Assembly (NCBI RefSeq): GCF_004193775.1
Contig: NC_041005.1
Coordinates: 3,970,501 to 4,034,500, forward strand
Direction: 5' to 3'
Origin: Glycine soja
Taxonomy: Eukaryota > Streptophyta > Magnoliopsida > Fabales > Fabaceae
Length of the DNA stretch: 64,000 nucleotides
The number at the start of each line of letters is the position of its first letter. The stretch's first letter is position 1. The translations under genes were made by a program, and so were the position numbers. This document shows positions 39,763-52,602 of the stretch, one piece after another. The notes under the pieces were generated by a model that was not told the DNA's origin, did no database searches, and worked only from the letters and a program-made list of their open reading frames with translations.

Positions 39763-42700
39763 GCTAAAAATTAGAAATTTACATACCGAAGGATATGGCC
39801 ATTTGTAATGTAATTCCCACCAGCTAAGTAGCTTTTGCCTAGCATCTTTAGGCAGTTTTCCTTTTTTCTTTTTCTTAGAAAGTTCTTTCTTAAGGCTACC
39901 TAAGTAGCCACTGTACTTCTTGAGCAAGTGGCTTTTGAGTTCACGGTCTTCCGCTTGGGGATCAATCTCGATCAATTCTGTTTCTCGACCACTGTTGTCT
40001 TTATCCTCTTCCGATGATGAACCAATGTTTTCCCACTTATCATCTGCTCAACAACACATGTCTAGGTAAGGTAAGCAAGCATCTGAATACCTGATCATTA
40101 AACTGGCTGGGGGATGTACATCCAGCTAAATTGAAAATGAAATAAGTAATTAACTATACTATCTAGAAAAGTATATCGATGCTAAATGCTATAATTTTTT
40201 AAATATTTTGAGCGCATCCTGCAACACACAATTTGTGTTTAGGCAGGTTCATTAATAAAATTTTGTTTTTTCTTATAAAAAATATATATATTGAAAAATA
40301 TCTCATTCCACTTATTCTAACTATCTGACAAACTCTGTGCCTATGTCCTCTCATCTCTTTAGAATTCTGATTGTTATTATTAACAACTAGTATAAATGAT
40401 GCTTAACTCCAGGATCAAATTCGAAGTAGGAAAGTTCGATGGAACTGGAGATTTTGGATTGTGATGGCATAGGTGAGTTAAGGATATGTTGTATAGCAAG
40501 GTCTTTTGAAGGCCTTACACGACTTAGAACTTGATAAGATGGAGGCTTTGGATTGAGAGATGAGTTGCAAGAGAGGATTGTGGCAACCATATGCTTGTGT
40601 TTGGCAGACGAGATCCTCTGTCACGTGATGGATGGAGTTGACATCTCTAGAATGCCTATGAAAGAAATTAGAGCTAACGAAATATCTGAAACAGAAACTG
40701 CATGGAGCTCAAGTAGCAGCTAGGAGGATTCGGATCTCCAACAACATAATCAACACATCTGATGCATTTTATAATGGATATTATTTTTACTCAAATTGTC
40801 TACAATATTTCTTTATAATTTTTTTGAGTTAAATGGTCGTGCACTTATAGGTAAAATACTTTTATACTGCTGTCTAATTATAAATAACCATTAATATAAA
40901 TAATTACCATAAAAATTAATAAAATTATCATATATGATATATTCTAATTAGATGATGATATAAAATTTTTTACATTGTTAATGTATAATTTTTTTCTCTT
41001 TTTTTATCTCTATTTCATCACACATTTTATGATGCATTTATATCTTTTCTTCTTATTTCTCTCCTCATGGTGAGATATCTTGGGAGAGTATGTTGTTATA
41101 ACAACGCTTCCAATAAAAAAATATACTAGTTCTTGAATTCGATAAATGATTCTATCACTTGATTTCTCTGTATTCAAGTACTATAGTTAAGAACTATTTG
41201 ATATTCTCGCCCTGCTAAAACTTTTCCTGGTTTTGTAAGGGTAGATGCAAATAACGGGGTACCATTATATTCATACGACCTGTAAATTCGTCGAACCGAG
41301 CTACTAAAAAATACCAAGCACTGGAAAGTGGGTTTTTTTCTTTTATAAAGGAAAGTGGTATTTTAGGAGCACACATCTACACCCACAGTTGAACATTAAA
41401 ATAGAAACCGAGTAAGATTTGGCTGTAAATTTAAATTAAAGCTCTTGTCAGATTAAGCATATATACATTAGATACAAAGTCGTCAATCACAGTGAAATTA
41501 GCGTGGGAGAGTCTTACAGAAATTCTAGGTCTCATATCCATTATAAGGTTAATCAGCTATATATCTATTTGAAGATATATATGAGATATCAGTATTGAGT
41601 ATTGACCAAAGTAGCGAGGCTTTCAGAAGAATCAGAACCCACAGTGCTGCTTACGCAGTCTATTAACTATAACTACTAAGTATAAAAAACAGGAGATCTT
41701 GCAAATAAGTTTCTTTAATGAATTAAATAAATAAATAAAAAATGGTCGCGAATATACTTTTAGACTTTTAGTGTAATCGCTAATTAATTTTTATTATAAT
41801 TTCTAATAAAAATGATTTATTTATTTTATAACTATTACTCTTGTAACACTTGTTTTCAGAAACCTGGAAACTATTTGCAAATATTCAGATGCCCTGTCCT
41901 AACTAAAGCATTCGTTCCAAAAGGAGTAATTACGGGACCTGATGGGCAGAAATATACACAGAAATTTAAATGAGACGGTCAGTCCAACTGGGACTCATGT
42001 GTTCAACATTTATTGAGAATCTACAACACCTACAGTATTCTTGGTGATGCAGGTGATTGGAACAGCATCCAATGCGTTCATTCCAAGTAGACTAGTAGTA
42101 GTAGTAGTTACTACTTTGGACTCCAAAAGAAGAAAACAAATGTGACTTCCTCATGTGATTAAATAGTATTTTTGGTTGAGTAATGATTAATATATATCTA
42201 TTTATTTTAAATATTTAATCAATTTTTTTTTGTCTTTTTTCTTATTATATCATAAATTTTATTATATTTATCATTTTTTTCTTTTTTAATTCTTTTTCTG
42301 AGTGTAAGATGTTCAGCAAACATTTTTCTTAGTTGTAAAATGCCCCGAACTGAACTGACCTCTGCAATGATGGGAATGTATGCGAAAGAATATTATCCCA
42401 CAAAACCCATTGAATCCACGAAAAGCTAGCACAGCTCATAATAGGTTTAATTATCAAAATATGGAATGCGTTAAAGAAAAATAATCTATGACGACACCTA
42501 ACAGTAAATTAACATTTAAAGAGAAAAGAAGAAATATATATATATATATATATATTACTAAATATGATAATAGTAAGATAAAAAATAAATAAGTGTATGA
42601 GTACTGTATACATATCATCACCAATATAATAATTAACTAGGAAATCCTAAAAGAATCATTTTTCAGTTCTTAGTAGTTTACAAAAGGAAGAGGGTGAGGA

Positions 42701-44237
42701 GAGACGCGAACGTGTGTGGTTTTACAGATAAAAACCAGTATTTCCAGTGAGGAGAGACGCGAACGTGTGTAATGGTTATAAATAAAAGTTGAATTAAAAT
42801 TACTTATTATATAAAAAGCAGTTTAACACATACTTCTTAAATATATAGTTAAAAATACTTAATACTTTTTAAATAATATCTTTTAACACACTATTAGTTA
42901 TTAACAAGATTCATAGAAAGTAGCTTTGTCAAATCTCAGAAACCCTTTTTTAACAAAAGACAAAGAAAAAGATTAAAGTAATAAACATAGTATAGGTGAG
43001 GTGATTAGGGTTGAATGCTTAATGAACGTCTTTTACTCTCCTGTCTCTTCTGGGTCCCTCACCAAGAGATATGAAGCTAGAACTTTCAGTCAAAATTTCC
43101 TGACTCCGAATGCAAAAATACCCAACCCAGTTTACGAAGGTCAAGAATCACACACACATATATATAGCTGATTATTGTATATTTTATAATTATTTAGTTT
43201 AAATAATGAAAATTTGTGTTGCAGAAATTGAAGGATATAGGCAACGAAAGTACAGTGGAACAGTGTCCTCCACTACTCCCACAAATAGAAAGATAAAATA
43301 CCAGAGAAGATCCGCACGGTTCCATTGCAAAGCGTGTTCAGCTGAGATTCTATCCTCTGCATGAAATCCTTAGCCTCTTCTATAGGCCTCGTTAATTCCT
43401 CTCGATACTTCACTAGCATGTCATAGTAAGCTTCCTGTTTTCGACACACCATATTTCAAAGTTTAAAACTATTCACAATTAGCAAAATAAAACCCAAAAA
43501 ATGGGGAAGTGGAGGAAATTAATAATAAGAATTAAAAAAGAAGAAGAAGAAGAAGAAAAACCACAAACAAATCACAAACCCACCATGAATTGATCAAGTT
43601 CTGGGTCCTTGCAAGTTTCCATTGACCTAACCAAAGATCGCTGCCGTGCCTCAAAATTCTCTCTAACCGCAGCAAAACGCGCCACCACTTCTGGCGGAGC
43701 TCCTACCTACAAAGAAGCCAGTCATATAATTAAAGAGGAAATTAAGAATATCCACACAAAAAAACTATTTAATTTATATGTGTATATACGGGGCATATAT
43801 ACATATATTCATAATCAAATATTTTTTATGCAAGCTAATGAGAAAATAATCAATTAATCATTGCGGACCTTTTGGCAATCCATGTAAACTTGTAAAAGAT
43901 TTGAGTAGTGAGGATGGTCAATGATTTTGGCTTTTATGGCTTCAAGTTCGTTAGAGCTCTGGCTCCCTCCTTGCTGAGGATGCAGCATGTGGTGAAGATT
44001 TGATCTCATTAGAGGATAGTGAAGATGGGAATTGTTGGACTCGGTTTTCACACTAGGGTGTGGTGCTTGATCCGGTTGAAAACAGTGATCCGATCTACCC
44101 GTTTGACGATGAAAGGTGTTAAATGGAATTAGTTGGTGGTGGCGGTTTCCTACGCTTGAACCACCAGCCAAAGAATACAACAAATTTGCCCTTGGACTTG
44201 TGTTTTGGCTCAGGTGATTATTGGTGTATTCCTCCAT
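39373..44237 (-). CDS. KNAT1: class I KNOX homeobox protein, BREVIPEDICELLUS/KNAT1 type
   Basis: TALE-homeodomain transcription factor; BP/KNAT1 proteins pattern stems and pedicels and keep meristem tissue undifferentiated. Minus-strand exons: 44237-43869, 43706-43584, 43434-43302, 40043-39787 and 39576-39373 (stop), all GT-AG and in phase, giving 361 aa. KNOX1 spans about 97-134 ([20 protein letters not shown]...), crossing the exon 1/2 junction. KNOX2 spans about 158-205 ([20 protein letters not shown]...). ELK lies at about 243-263 ([21 protein letters not shown]). The homeodomain runs about 264-326, with the three-residue TALE insertion PYP and the recognition helix [13 protein letters not shown]. 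The start MEEY and the end YMDGHYM...YRL.P match the BP/KNAT1 group rather than STM. Intron 3 is 3.26 kb; it and the 210 bp intron 4 lie at usual class I positions. The last residues are LWP where LGP is usual. Confidence 0.95.
39714..39759. repeat. (AT)23 microsatellite in KNOX intron 4
   Basis: A 46 bp alternating AT tract takes up nearly a quarter of the 210 bp intron that splits the KNOX homeodomain. Confidence 0.9.
42694..42770. repeat. 24-bp exact direct repeat in KNOX intron 3
   Basis: The 24 bases beginning GTGAGGAGAGACGCGAACGT occur at 42694-42717 and again at 42747-42770, separated by 29 bp. They are far more GC- and CpG-rich than the surrounding intron. Confidence 0.95.
43539..43556. 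repeat. (AAG)n tract in KNOX intron 2
   Basis: Six AAG units lie within the short second intron, close to its donor-side exon. The complementary minus strand, which is the transcribed sense, reads as a (CTT)n polypyrimidine run. Confidence 0.85.
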
Positions 44238-44590
44238 TTATTCAATTAAAAAAAAACATTAAGAACTTAATTAATCAGCTATATGACCCAGCTGAACTAG
44301 AACTTCAACCAATAGGTACAACTATGTACAACTTCTCAATATCAAGAAGAAGCGATGGCCACAAACCCTACTTAATTGATGAGGTGTACAGCTTAAAACC
44401 CTAAAAGAGTAAGAGATTGGTGATGAAAAAATCTTATGATATGGACCACACCATCAACTGCGTAAGTCAGATTCAATTTATGTTGAAATCTAAGGTATCC
44501 AAGTGGAAAGGGTATACGGTTTTTGGGAGGATTTTAATGGAAAAGTAAGTGTGATGATTTGCACCACCAAATTTTGGGCAAAGACAGGGT

Positions 44591-44650
44591 AGAGAGAGAG
44601 AAAATCTTACAAGATTAGTTGTATAGGAGGTGAGAGAGAGAGAGAGAGGA
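44591..44650. promoter_or_regulatory. GA-repeat tracts upstream of KNOX
   Basis: Two (GA)n tracts, at 44591-44601 and 44632-44650, lie about 355-415 bp upstream of the KNOX start codon. On the coding (minus) strand they read (CT)n. Plant BASIC PENTACYSTEINE proteins bind GA repeats, and class I KNOX genes are known targets of that family, so a regulatory or 5' UTR role is plausible but inferred. Confidence 0.4.
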
Positions 44651-47259
44651 GTGGTGCAATTAAATCCGGCAATGGCACTGTGTCTAGGACGCAGTTGACA
44701 AAAGCCTCTTTCATTTTGAAAATAAATAAATATTTTAACACTTATATATGCAAACTATTAGCCTAGAAGATACAGTAAGCCCATAACATTCGGGCATGGG
44801 TTTCTTGCTTTGATTCTATTTCTTACCCTCAATGTTGTTGTTTTTTAAGAAAAAAAAAATTACTGAGCAATTATTGCACATTCAAATATAAGTATATAAC
44901 TCTTGTTTGTATATATGATGTTATGTTATATGTTATAATGTTTTATCTGTCATGTCTCTTGACTCTTGTACGTGAAGAACAGAAGAAACCATTTGTGTTC
45001 AACGCCTGATAATTATCATAATAGACGAAAAAAATTATGTGAAGATTTTTTTTACACTTTATTATAAGGAAATGAGCTGGAAAGTAAAAGGATGGATAAT
45101 ATTTAAACAATTTAAGAAATAAATTTGATTTAAATTTCTTGAACTAATTACAAATAACCTAGTATATGACTACTTATAGATATATAAGACACTTTTTGTT
45201 ACGATAAACATACTTTGAATGACGTAAAAAAATACTTTGAAATAATATAACTTGAAAACTATAAAGTATTAAACGTAAGAGAAATGTGTAAGAAAAGTAC
45301 TACAAACCTAAAAAATACATAAATCGAGTTTAAATAAATATTTATTCCTAAGTACCAGCAAAAAAAAAATATTTTTTTCACTTTAGAAAAAAAAAACTAT
45401 TATTAAGTAAATACTACTATTAATACTTCATTTTTCAACGTCAAAAGGGATCAGACCATCTTACTCTTGATCCTAGCCCTCGTGAGTTAGAGCCATAAAT
45501 TACACAGATCAATCCATATACTGGTTCCATAAAGAAAACATGGAATTTAGCTTACACCAAGGAATTTCAACATTAACCTTACAAATAAGCTCTTATTTAA
45601 CTATAACGCAACTTATTAAAAATGGTTAATTAAATTTGTGAATTAATATTATATATATAATATTAAAAATATAAAATGTAGTGATTATTATAATATTAAA
45701 GATCTTAATTTATTTCTTAAAAATAAAATATTATAAAAAGTACAAAAAATAAGAATTTAATTTATATGCATTATTAATGTAAAACTTTATATATATTCAA
45801 TAGAAATTCATCATATCGTAATATTATATTAATAGATAGAATTATGTGATAAAATAAGCAAGTTTTATTAGAAATTTGTTTTAAAAAAATTCTTTGACAT
45901 TATATAAGTTAAATTTCAAAAAGAATTTATACTTCACTAAAAATATTAAATGATATAAAAAGATTATATTATTTTTTATAAGCATGTGTTGCTTCTAAAA
46001 CACCATTGACAAACACTTGCAATAATTGTTATTGTTAAACTTTTTTAAAAATTGAAATTATTCAAATTTTATTTGATATTAACTATGCTAAAGGATAGAT
46101 TGAATTTATATTTTTATATATTAATATTAAAATGTTAGAAATGGTTAATTATAAAACTTTGACCAATAATTCATAGCTGATAACAAAATAGGATGAGATT
46201 TGATAAAATTATATTAAATTAAATACTGAATCTAAATTTTATTTAAAAGTTTATATTGGTCACATGTAATAATAATGTTATAAAGCGACGCTCATATAAA
46301 AACAGAAAAAAGTGAATGTCAATAATGACAGATAATTAAAAGTGTTACACCAGTCATGCAAATTTAGCGGGAACTAAAAATAAAAAGTATAATTTAAAGA
46401 AACTAAAACTTAACAAAAAAAAATTACATGTACTAAAAGAAAAATGTGATATTTGTATAAATAAAAAAGATATTTAGATTTTAAGTTAGAATATTGATGT
46501 AAAATAAATACTTAAATATGAAATAGATTTATCTAAAAGTTTAAGATTAAATAAGAATTTAAGGATAAAAATAAACTAGACTTTGATAGACTTAATCAGT
46601 AGAGACTAATTCGTAATTATAAACTTCGAGTTTGTCTTTACTTGTTACAAGCTAATTGGGTTTGACTTATTTCAAGACGTAACTTAACCTAATAATAGTA
46701 AGTCTAGTGACTTCTTGATTGCATTGGTCTCGAAAAGCCCTCGGTACCGGGCTAAGGATGGAAGCAATTCCACCTTGATGGCACCATAATTTTTTTATTT
46801 GTAAATTTTTATCATAGTTAACTTAAGGTGTCATATTGTACTTCATTACATCACACTTGGATACCAAAGATTATCGTTCACACTCATACCACAACAAAAC
46901 GACAGTACGCAATCATAAAACCATATTATTGAGTCATGATGTTGGTGACAAGGACAAGTCTCCTTTGATTTTTTTATTTTTTTTTAGGATTTTGTGCCTT
47001 TTTCATGAGGAGTTATGTGTAGTTTAATTGTGTGGTCAAATACTTGGCATTAATTCTAGAAGCCAACAGGGGCGAAGAGTTTCTTAATCAACAAGTTCAA
47101 AAGGAATGGATCAAGTTTGGAGGTGAAAACAATGTGAAAAATGGAAGAGAAAAAAAATAATTTTATACTTAAAATATGTAAGGTCTCTTGTAAGAATAAG
47201 TATACCACGTCCAGTAATAATAGTAGATTTAAAAGTTCGAATATCGAAGATCAATTGTA

Positions 47260-48310
47260 TTTTTAGTTAGTCAAATTTATTACATTAATAGTTGAGGTGA
47301 TTAAAAAAAGATTTAAATAATTTATGATTTTGATTTTTAGAAGAAAACAAATAAATTAATGTAAAGAGAGATTTGAGTGATAATAAAAGTGACTAGGGAT
47401 TACTACCCATTAGTACCATTTTTTTCCAATCTTAATGCTAATGGAATTCTTTCTTTAGTTAATTATTAATTCCCAAAATCAACTAAAGTCTATGATCAAA
47501 GTCAGAAGATGTTCTTTGCCTTAAATCAATACCTGAATGATTATAAATTTATCAATTTAAGTTCAAAGATAAAATCTACTCTATGGATGATTAATTAAAT
47601 ATTAACTAATCTATTGAAGATTACTTAAACATTCTCTACCTAGATATACCAATTACATGTAGATTATCACTATTATGCAATAAATTAAGTATTAGAATGA
47701 CCAGTTTCAAACAAATAGTAAGAACAAGGAAAAGAAATAATTAACATAAAACAATGAGAAATTTCATTAAAAATAAGAAGAGGAGTACATTTTGACTGTT
47801 ACATCATAACCTTCGAACTAAGGGGACCAACTGCTCATGATCAAAGTAAAACTAGCAATCCTATATGAGATAAACATAGACATACCAATAGGTAGGAACG
47901 ATGATCACAATTTGTTCTAACGATTGATGTGGCTCACATCTCACAGCTCTCAAAAGCCTTCAAAGTTTCCTCAAATTCATAAAAAGATAAAAGAAAACAA
48001 AAGATTGTTTTTACAAAGTGTAGAGACCTGTATATAACTTTCTAAAAATATCAGTCCAAAAAGTCAAACTACGGTCGTGGTAAAATCCACCACAGTTGTG
48101 ATCGGAAGTGATGTTGAAACTCTGGGGCGTTGTGAATTGACTATGATCCTCATGGTTGACCATAATCCTCATGAGTTAATCGCGATCGTGATTAAGTTAC
48201 CATGACCATTATCTGATTATTAATGTTGTTTTGAGGAATTATTATCATTGTATCATGATTTTCTATTTATCATGACCATGATAAATGTACCATGATCATA
48301 ATCAAGTGTA
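47260..48310. repeat. noncoding dispersed-repeat-like block
   Basis: No coding frame. The phrase order (a run of 'catgatcaaag', 'ccttcgaactaaggggaccaactgctcatgatca', then a stretch full of CATGATC/GATCATG words at 48060-48310) is like the untranslated repeats found in many plant genomes near large Ty3/gypsy elements. The 48100-48310 part is a chain of near-palindromic TCATGACCATGA/ATGATCAT words. Confidence 0.3.
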
Positions 48311-49257
48311 GAGTCATTAAATTTTCATAAAATCGTATAATTTTTAACTTTTTTTCACTCAATTGATTGACTATACTTCTGTAATATAAAATTAATGTTC
48401 AAACATAAGTTTTATAAAAAAAAAAATGTATGCAAAATGATACAAAAGTTTACACAAAATATCGCTCAGAAAGTAATTTATTAATTGTAAATAAGGATGG
48501 AAACTTAATTTGATTTTGATAAGGCTTTACTTAAATATGTTTGTTATGTTAAAAAAAATTGAAGACCTGACATGAAAATATGTTAATAAGTCGGTCAAGG
48601 ATTTAACTTTCAAATAAGTTATATTACGCCTTAAAAATTGACCGATAACAAGTAAATAAATAAAGTTCAAACTTTCTAATCACAAATTATATATGTGAGG
48701 CTCTAGCCTATCAAATCCTACATTTTTTGTAGTCCTAAATGTTTATTCCATATTAAAGTTTTTAATTAGGCTTGATTCATATTTAAACATTTATTTTATC
48801 TTAATTTTTAATCTAAGATTTAGATATTTTTTCATCCTTATAAATGTGACTTACTTGTTGATAGATATTAATTGTTGATGAAATTAATAAGTAACATAAA
48901 AATTCAAAAACATTTCGAACATGAGCATGAACATGTGCACATATTTAGATTAAAGTTAAAAGAATTAATTTAAAACACTTTCACTCTCAAAATAAAAAAT
49001 AAATCTCATTTTATATGTTAGAACACGTATTTTTACGTTGAAATTAGAAAATACATGGTGAAGTAAAAATTCACCAAACATAGATCACATTGTGTATTAA
49101 AGTAAAAATTTATTTTTGCTTTATGATTTCCTTGGTGAAGCAGCACAGGACCGATGATGGAAAGTAAAATGAAGGTGCAAGGTATGCAGAATGGTGAAAA
49201 CGGGTGGACATGTGTGGGTGTCATAGTTTGTGAATACCAGCAACGTGGCATTGAAAA

Positions 49258-49259
<2 letters not shown>

Positions 49260-49328
<69 letters not shown>
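49260..49328. repeat. (AT)n microsatellite
   Basis: A 69 bp alternating AT tract in the KNOX-xylanase spacer. It creates long Tyr/Ile repeat frames on both strands that are not real proteins. Confidence 0.95.
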
Positions 49329-49330
<2 letters not shown>

Positions 49331-51175
49331 GATATTATTTATCAATTTTATAAATAACTAATTTCTGTTGAAATATTTAACTAATATTTTTAATAATATT
49401 TTTTTAATTATATTTTTTATTCACAAAATTTATATTCAAAATCCTACTTAAAAGAATCAAATATAATATTACTTGTATCCCCGTACCCTTTAAGGTGGAT
49501 TTATCCCTGTGTTTAATATAGAAAAAAGGTGTAAGAAAAGAAAGATATATGTGTATAAAATAACATAAATGCTATTTGTAAAGATAAAAAAATAACTAGT
49601 CTTTTAATTATAAAAGTTTTTTTTTCTTCTCATTTAGAATGGTTGAAAACATAGATACATCTTACAATTTTTTTTCTTCCTTCCCTTCTCAAGTAATACC
49701 AAACAATAAAAGGAATTAAACTTTGGTTATTTCCATTCCTCTAATTAAGCACTTTCATACCTTCCAAAGTGTAATAGTTCAACCTTCCAATAAAAACATC
49801 AATTATAGGTGGGTAAACAGGTTAGCTTGATTCATTTTGGTGCACGTTTAAATAGATCACACGATCCACTTACTAGATGAACCATATTTTTGTTTAGTCC
49901 ATGCCCAACTCATTTATGATTTAACTCGCGAGCTAGTGAACTAGTATGTAGGACCAATATATAATAAAAAATATAAAAAATTGAAAAATTATAAAATGAA
50001 AAAAACAGAAAAATATAAGAAAATATACATAAATTAATGAAATATTAAAAGTTAAAATAAGAACATATCTATAACACTCAAACTTAAAACAAATTGCAGT
50101 AAAAAAGCATAAAATAAATCATAAAAAGTATTATTTATAACTTTTTATATCAAGAAATTATAAATATTCAAATACTAATTTATATATGCTGCACTCATTC
50201 TATATCTGCCAAATCTTCATTCAATTAATGTTTGGCATATTTCTTCATTCTTCTCTTTTTTTTTAAAAAGAATACCAAAAGGACTTCCAAAAAGTAAAAC
50301 AGAAAAAGAAAAAAAATAATAAATAAAATAAAATAATATAATTATAAATATTATAGAAACTGGATCTAATGTCTATGATTTAAGTCTTATAGATTAATCA
50401 CGGGGTGAATGATTGCGGAAAGTTTTCGTCCATTATTCTTATTCATACACTTCATTTGTTCAGTTGGCTACAGCCAAGCTGCATTATTGGGGCTTTAGCT
50501 TTACCTTTTGTCAATCACATCACCTTCTAATCATATTATGTGAATGAGCTGTTACGGACTTACGGTCATGTCATTCAGAATTACACATGCAAAAAATAAT
50601 AATAATAATAATAAATAAAAGACTCCGACAGAGAATACCCGTTAAAATCAATTACGCTAACAATTTACATTAGAATAACAAAACATAGACCCGGTGTGAT
50701 AAGTGACTAATAATTTAGACTTTTAAGTATATGTATTTAATTCCTAACTATCTGCATAAAATAATATTTGCAAGGAAAAGTCTCGCGATACTTTACTTTC
50801 TTAAAAATTAATCTTATGATTTTCTATTGTAAAAATATCTGGTTTTCAAAAAAAATAAAAAATAAAACATAGGACATTATTTCGATGGAACAGTAATATA
50901 AATGGTCCATGATGGACCATGTGATTTAATCCATAATATAGATTGTTTCGATAATTTTATTATTTTATACTTTTTAATCATGGATGTTTTATAAGTGGTA
51001 ATGACGTTTATACCTTTAATGAAACTAAAACTTATAAAGTCCTATTGGGTTCATTTGGTCAGAATTTTTAGTTAATAACTTTTTTATAAACTAGTTAATA
51101 ACTTAATAATACTTAAAATTTTAATGTTTAATTATTATCAATTTAATATCAAGATTTTAATAAAATTGTAATTAA

Positions 51176-51810
51176 TTAGTCATACGTAACCCTAAACTTA
51201 AATCTCCAATATGAATCTTGCACATCCTCGTCGCGACAAGATGTGTACCTCGCACACGACTCCGAGCCAAGTCCCCCCACCACAAAGAGGATAGCGATGC
51301 GATCATCAGTGTCCAATCTCGCATCATAGTAACAAACAAAGTCCCGATTTTTAGCCTTCCAAACAGAACCCAAGTTTCTGGATACACTTCTTCGCACGAA
51401 AAAAGGACCTGAGAAAAAAACCTAAACATGGATCTGTTCTTTTTCTTCACCCCGCTTTGGTTTTGTGTTTGCCTCTTCCCCTTCCTCTGTGGTGAGAAAA
51501 TTGCACATTTGAAGAAAAAAAATATAATAAAAAAACAGAGGGTAAAGCAAAAGTATCAATCTAGTTGTTTTGGGAGCAATGGATGTGGTGGTTGGGTTTC
51601 TCGGTATGACGATCCAGAAGACGGTGGCGGTACCGCCGATGACGGCAGCGACAACGACGGTCGTTGGTGCGGTTCTGATAAGAATCGTCGTGTGAAGTTG
51701 GTTTTGAATCCGACAACAATCCCACAGAAGATGGTGATAAAGAATTGTATGAAGATCTAAAGTCATTTGCATAAGTAAAGTTTTAAGTTTATGATAGTTA
51801 CCAACCACCG
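51176..51810. other. GC-richer island with overlapping frames, unidentified
   Basis: An unusually CpG-rich block for this window carries overlapping open frames on both strands: 51428-51760 plus, 51422-51808 minus, and 51172-51450 minus in two frames. The plus frame has a Gly/Asp-rich segment (DDPEDGGGTADDGSDNDG) after a signal-like hydrophobic start (LFFFFTPLWFCVCLFPFLC). I recognise no family and see no splice logic. It could be a captured gene fragment, a decayed transposon 5' region, or a small unannotated gene. Confidence 0.3.
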
Positions 51811-52602
51811 TGGTGTGGTGGTTAGTAGCATTCCTAAACTTTACGTTTCATTGTACATCTAGGGTTTTAACTTAACAACTTTTGATGACTGCAAGTCTGC
51901 AATGACTAGAAATACATGTAGATAGATATATGTTGTAATTATATATAGGCAGCATATGTGGTACGTTAACTGTAGTTATATATTATAGTAAATTAATAAT
52001 GTTGCCTCAATTTGTATGCGTAGATATCATGTTGTGGACGAAATTAATGACTTTAATTTAAAGAAATTAATGAAAGGTAATGTTAGCGTCCAAAAAGAAA
52101 ATATTAATAATCTATAATTAAGAGAAAAAACACAAATTGAAAATTGTAAAGAGTGAGGGATGAGTGGGAGTAGAGTAACAATTTGTTGCGCGTGAAGAAT
52201 TAAACAACTTTATTAAGAAACATACGTGGTAAAGAAACATCCGCAAAGAAAATGTAACGTGACGCTTTTATATCACAGAAACTAGTTTTTATAATGCATG
52301 GTCATTGGTTATATATTATCTTCTTTTGGTTTTGAGATTCCCTTTGAATGTTAGTGGCATAAGCTAACTTTGCACTTTTTAACCGAAGTTCCAAAAAATT
52401 AACTGAATAGTAAATTCAAGAGTGACAACAACTACTTTAAGAACAAAATCAGTAAATCTTATTTTTATTTCTTTTCCATAATGCAAGCAATCATAACATT
52501 ACATAACAACTTTGTGTGCAGCAAACCGCACAAAGAATTAAGAAAATGTTCAAAACCACGAATGCATGACAACACAATCAATAAATGCGAATTCAGGGAC
52601 GC

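Larger units (their letters stand above)
44660..52450. other. 7.8 kb intergenic, no gene recognised
   Basis: This stretch between the KNOX promoter and the xylanase 3' end is AT-rich with scattered short frames. Two sub-blocks stand out and are listed separately (47260-48310 and 51176-51810). A segment near 49800-49950 (TGGGTAAACAGGTTAGC...) resembles the terminal part of known plant nonautonomous elements, but no matching end was found. A short AAT repeat lies at about 50588-50613. Confidence 0.5.

Noticed and set aside
44123..44404. Plus-strand 93-codon frame over the KNOX start
   Set aside because: It overlaps KNOX exon 1 and the 5' region in antisense and shows no known domain.
46730..46770. 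GC-rich hairpin-like sequence AGCCCTCGGTACCGGGCT
   Set aside because: The stem needs an internal bulge and there is no T-run, gene end or family context to support an RNA or terminator role.
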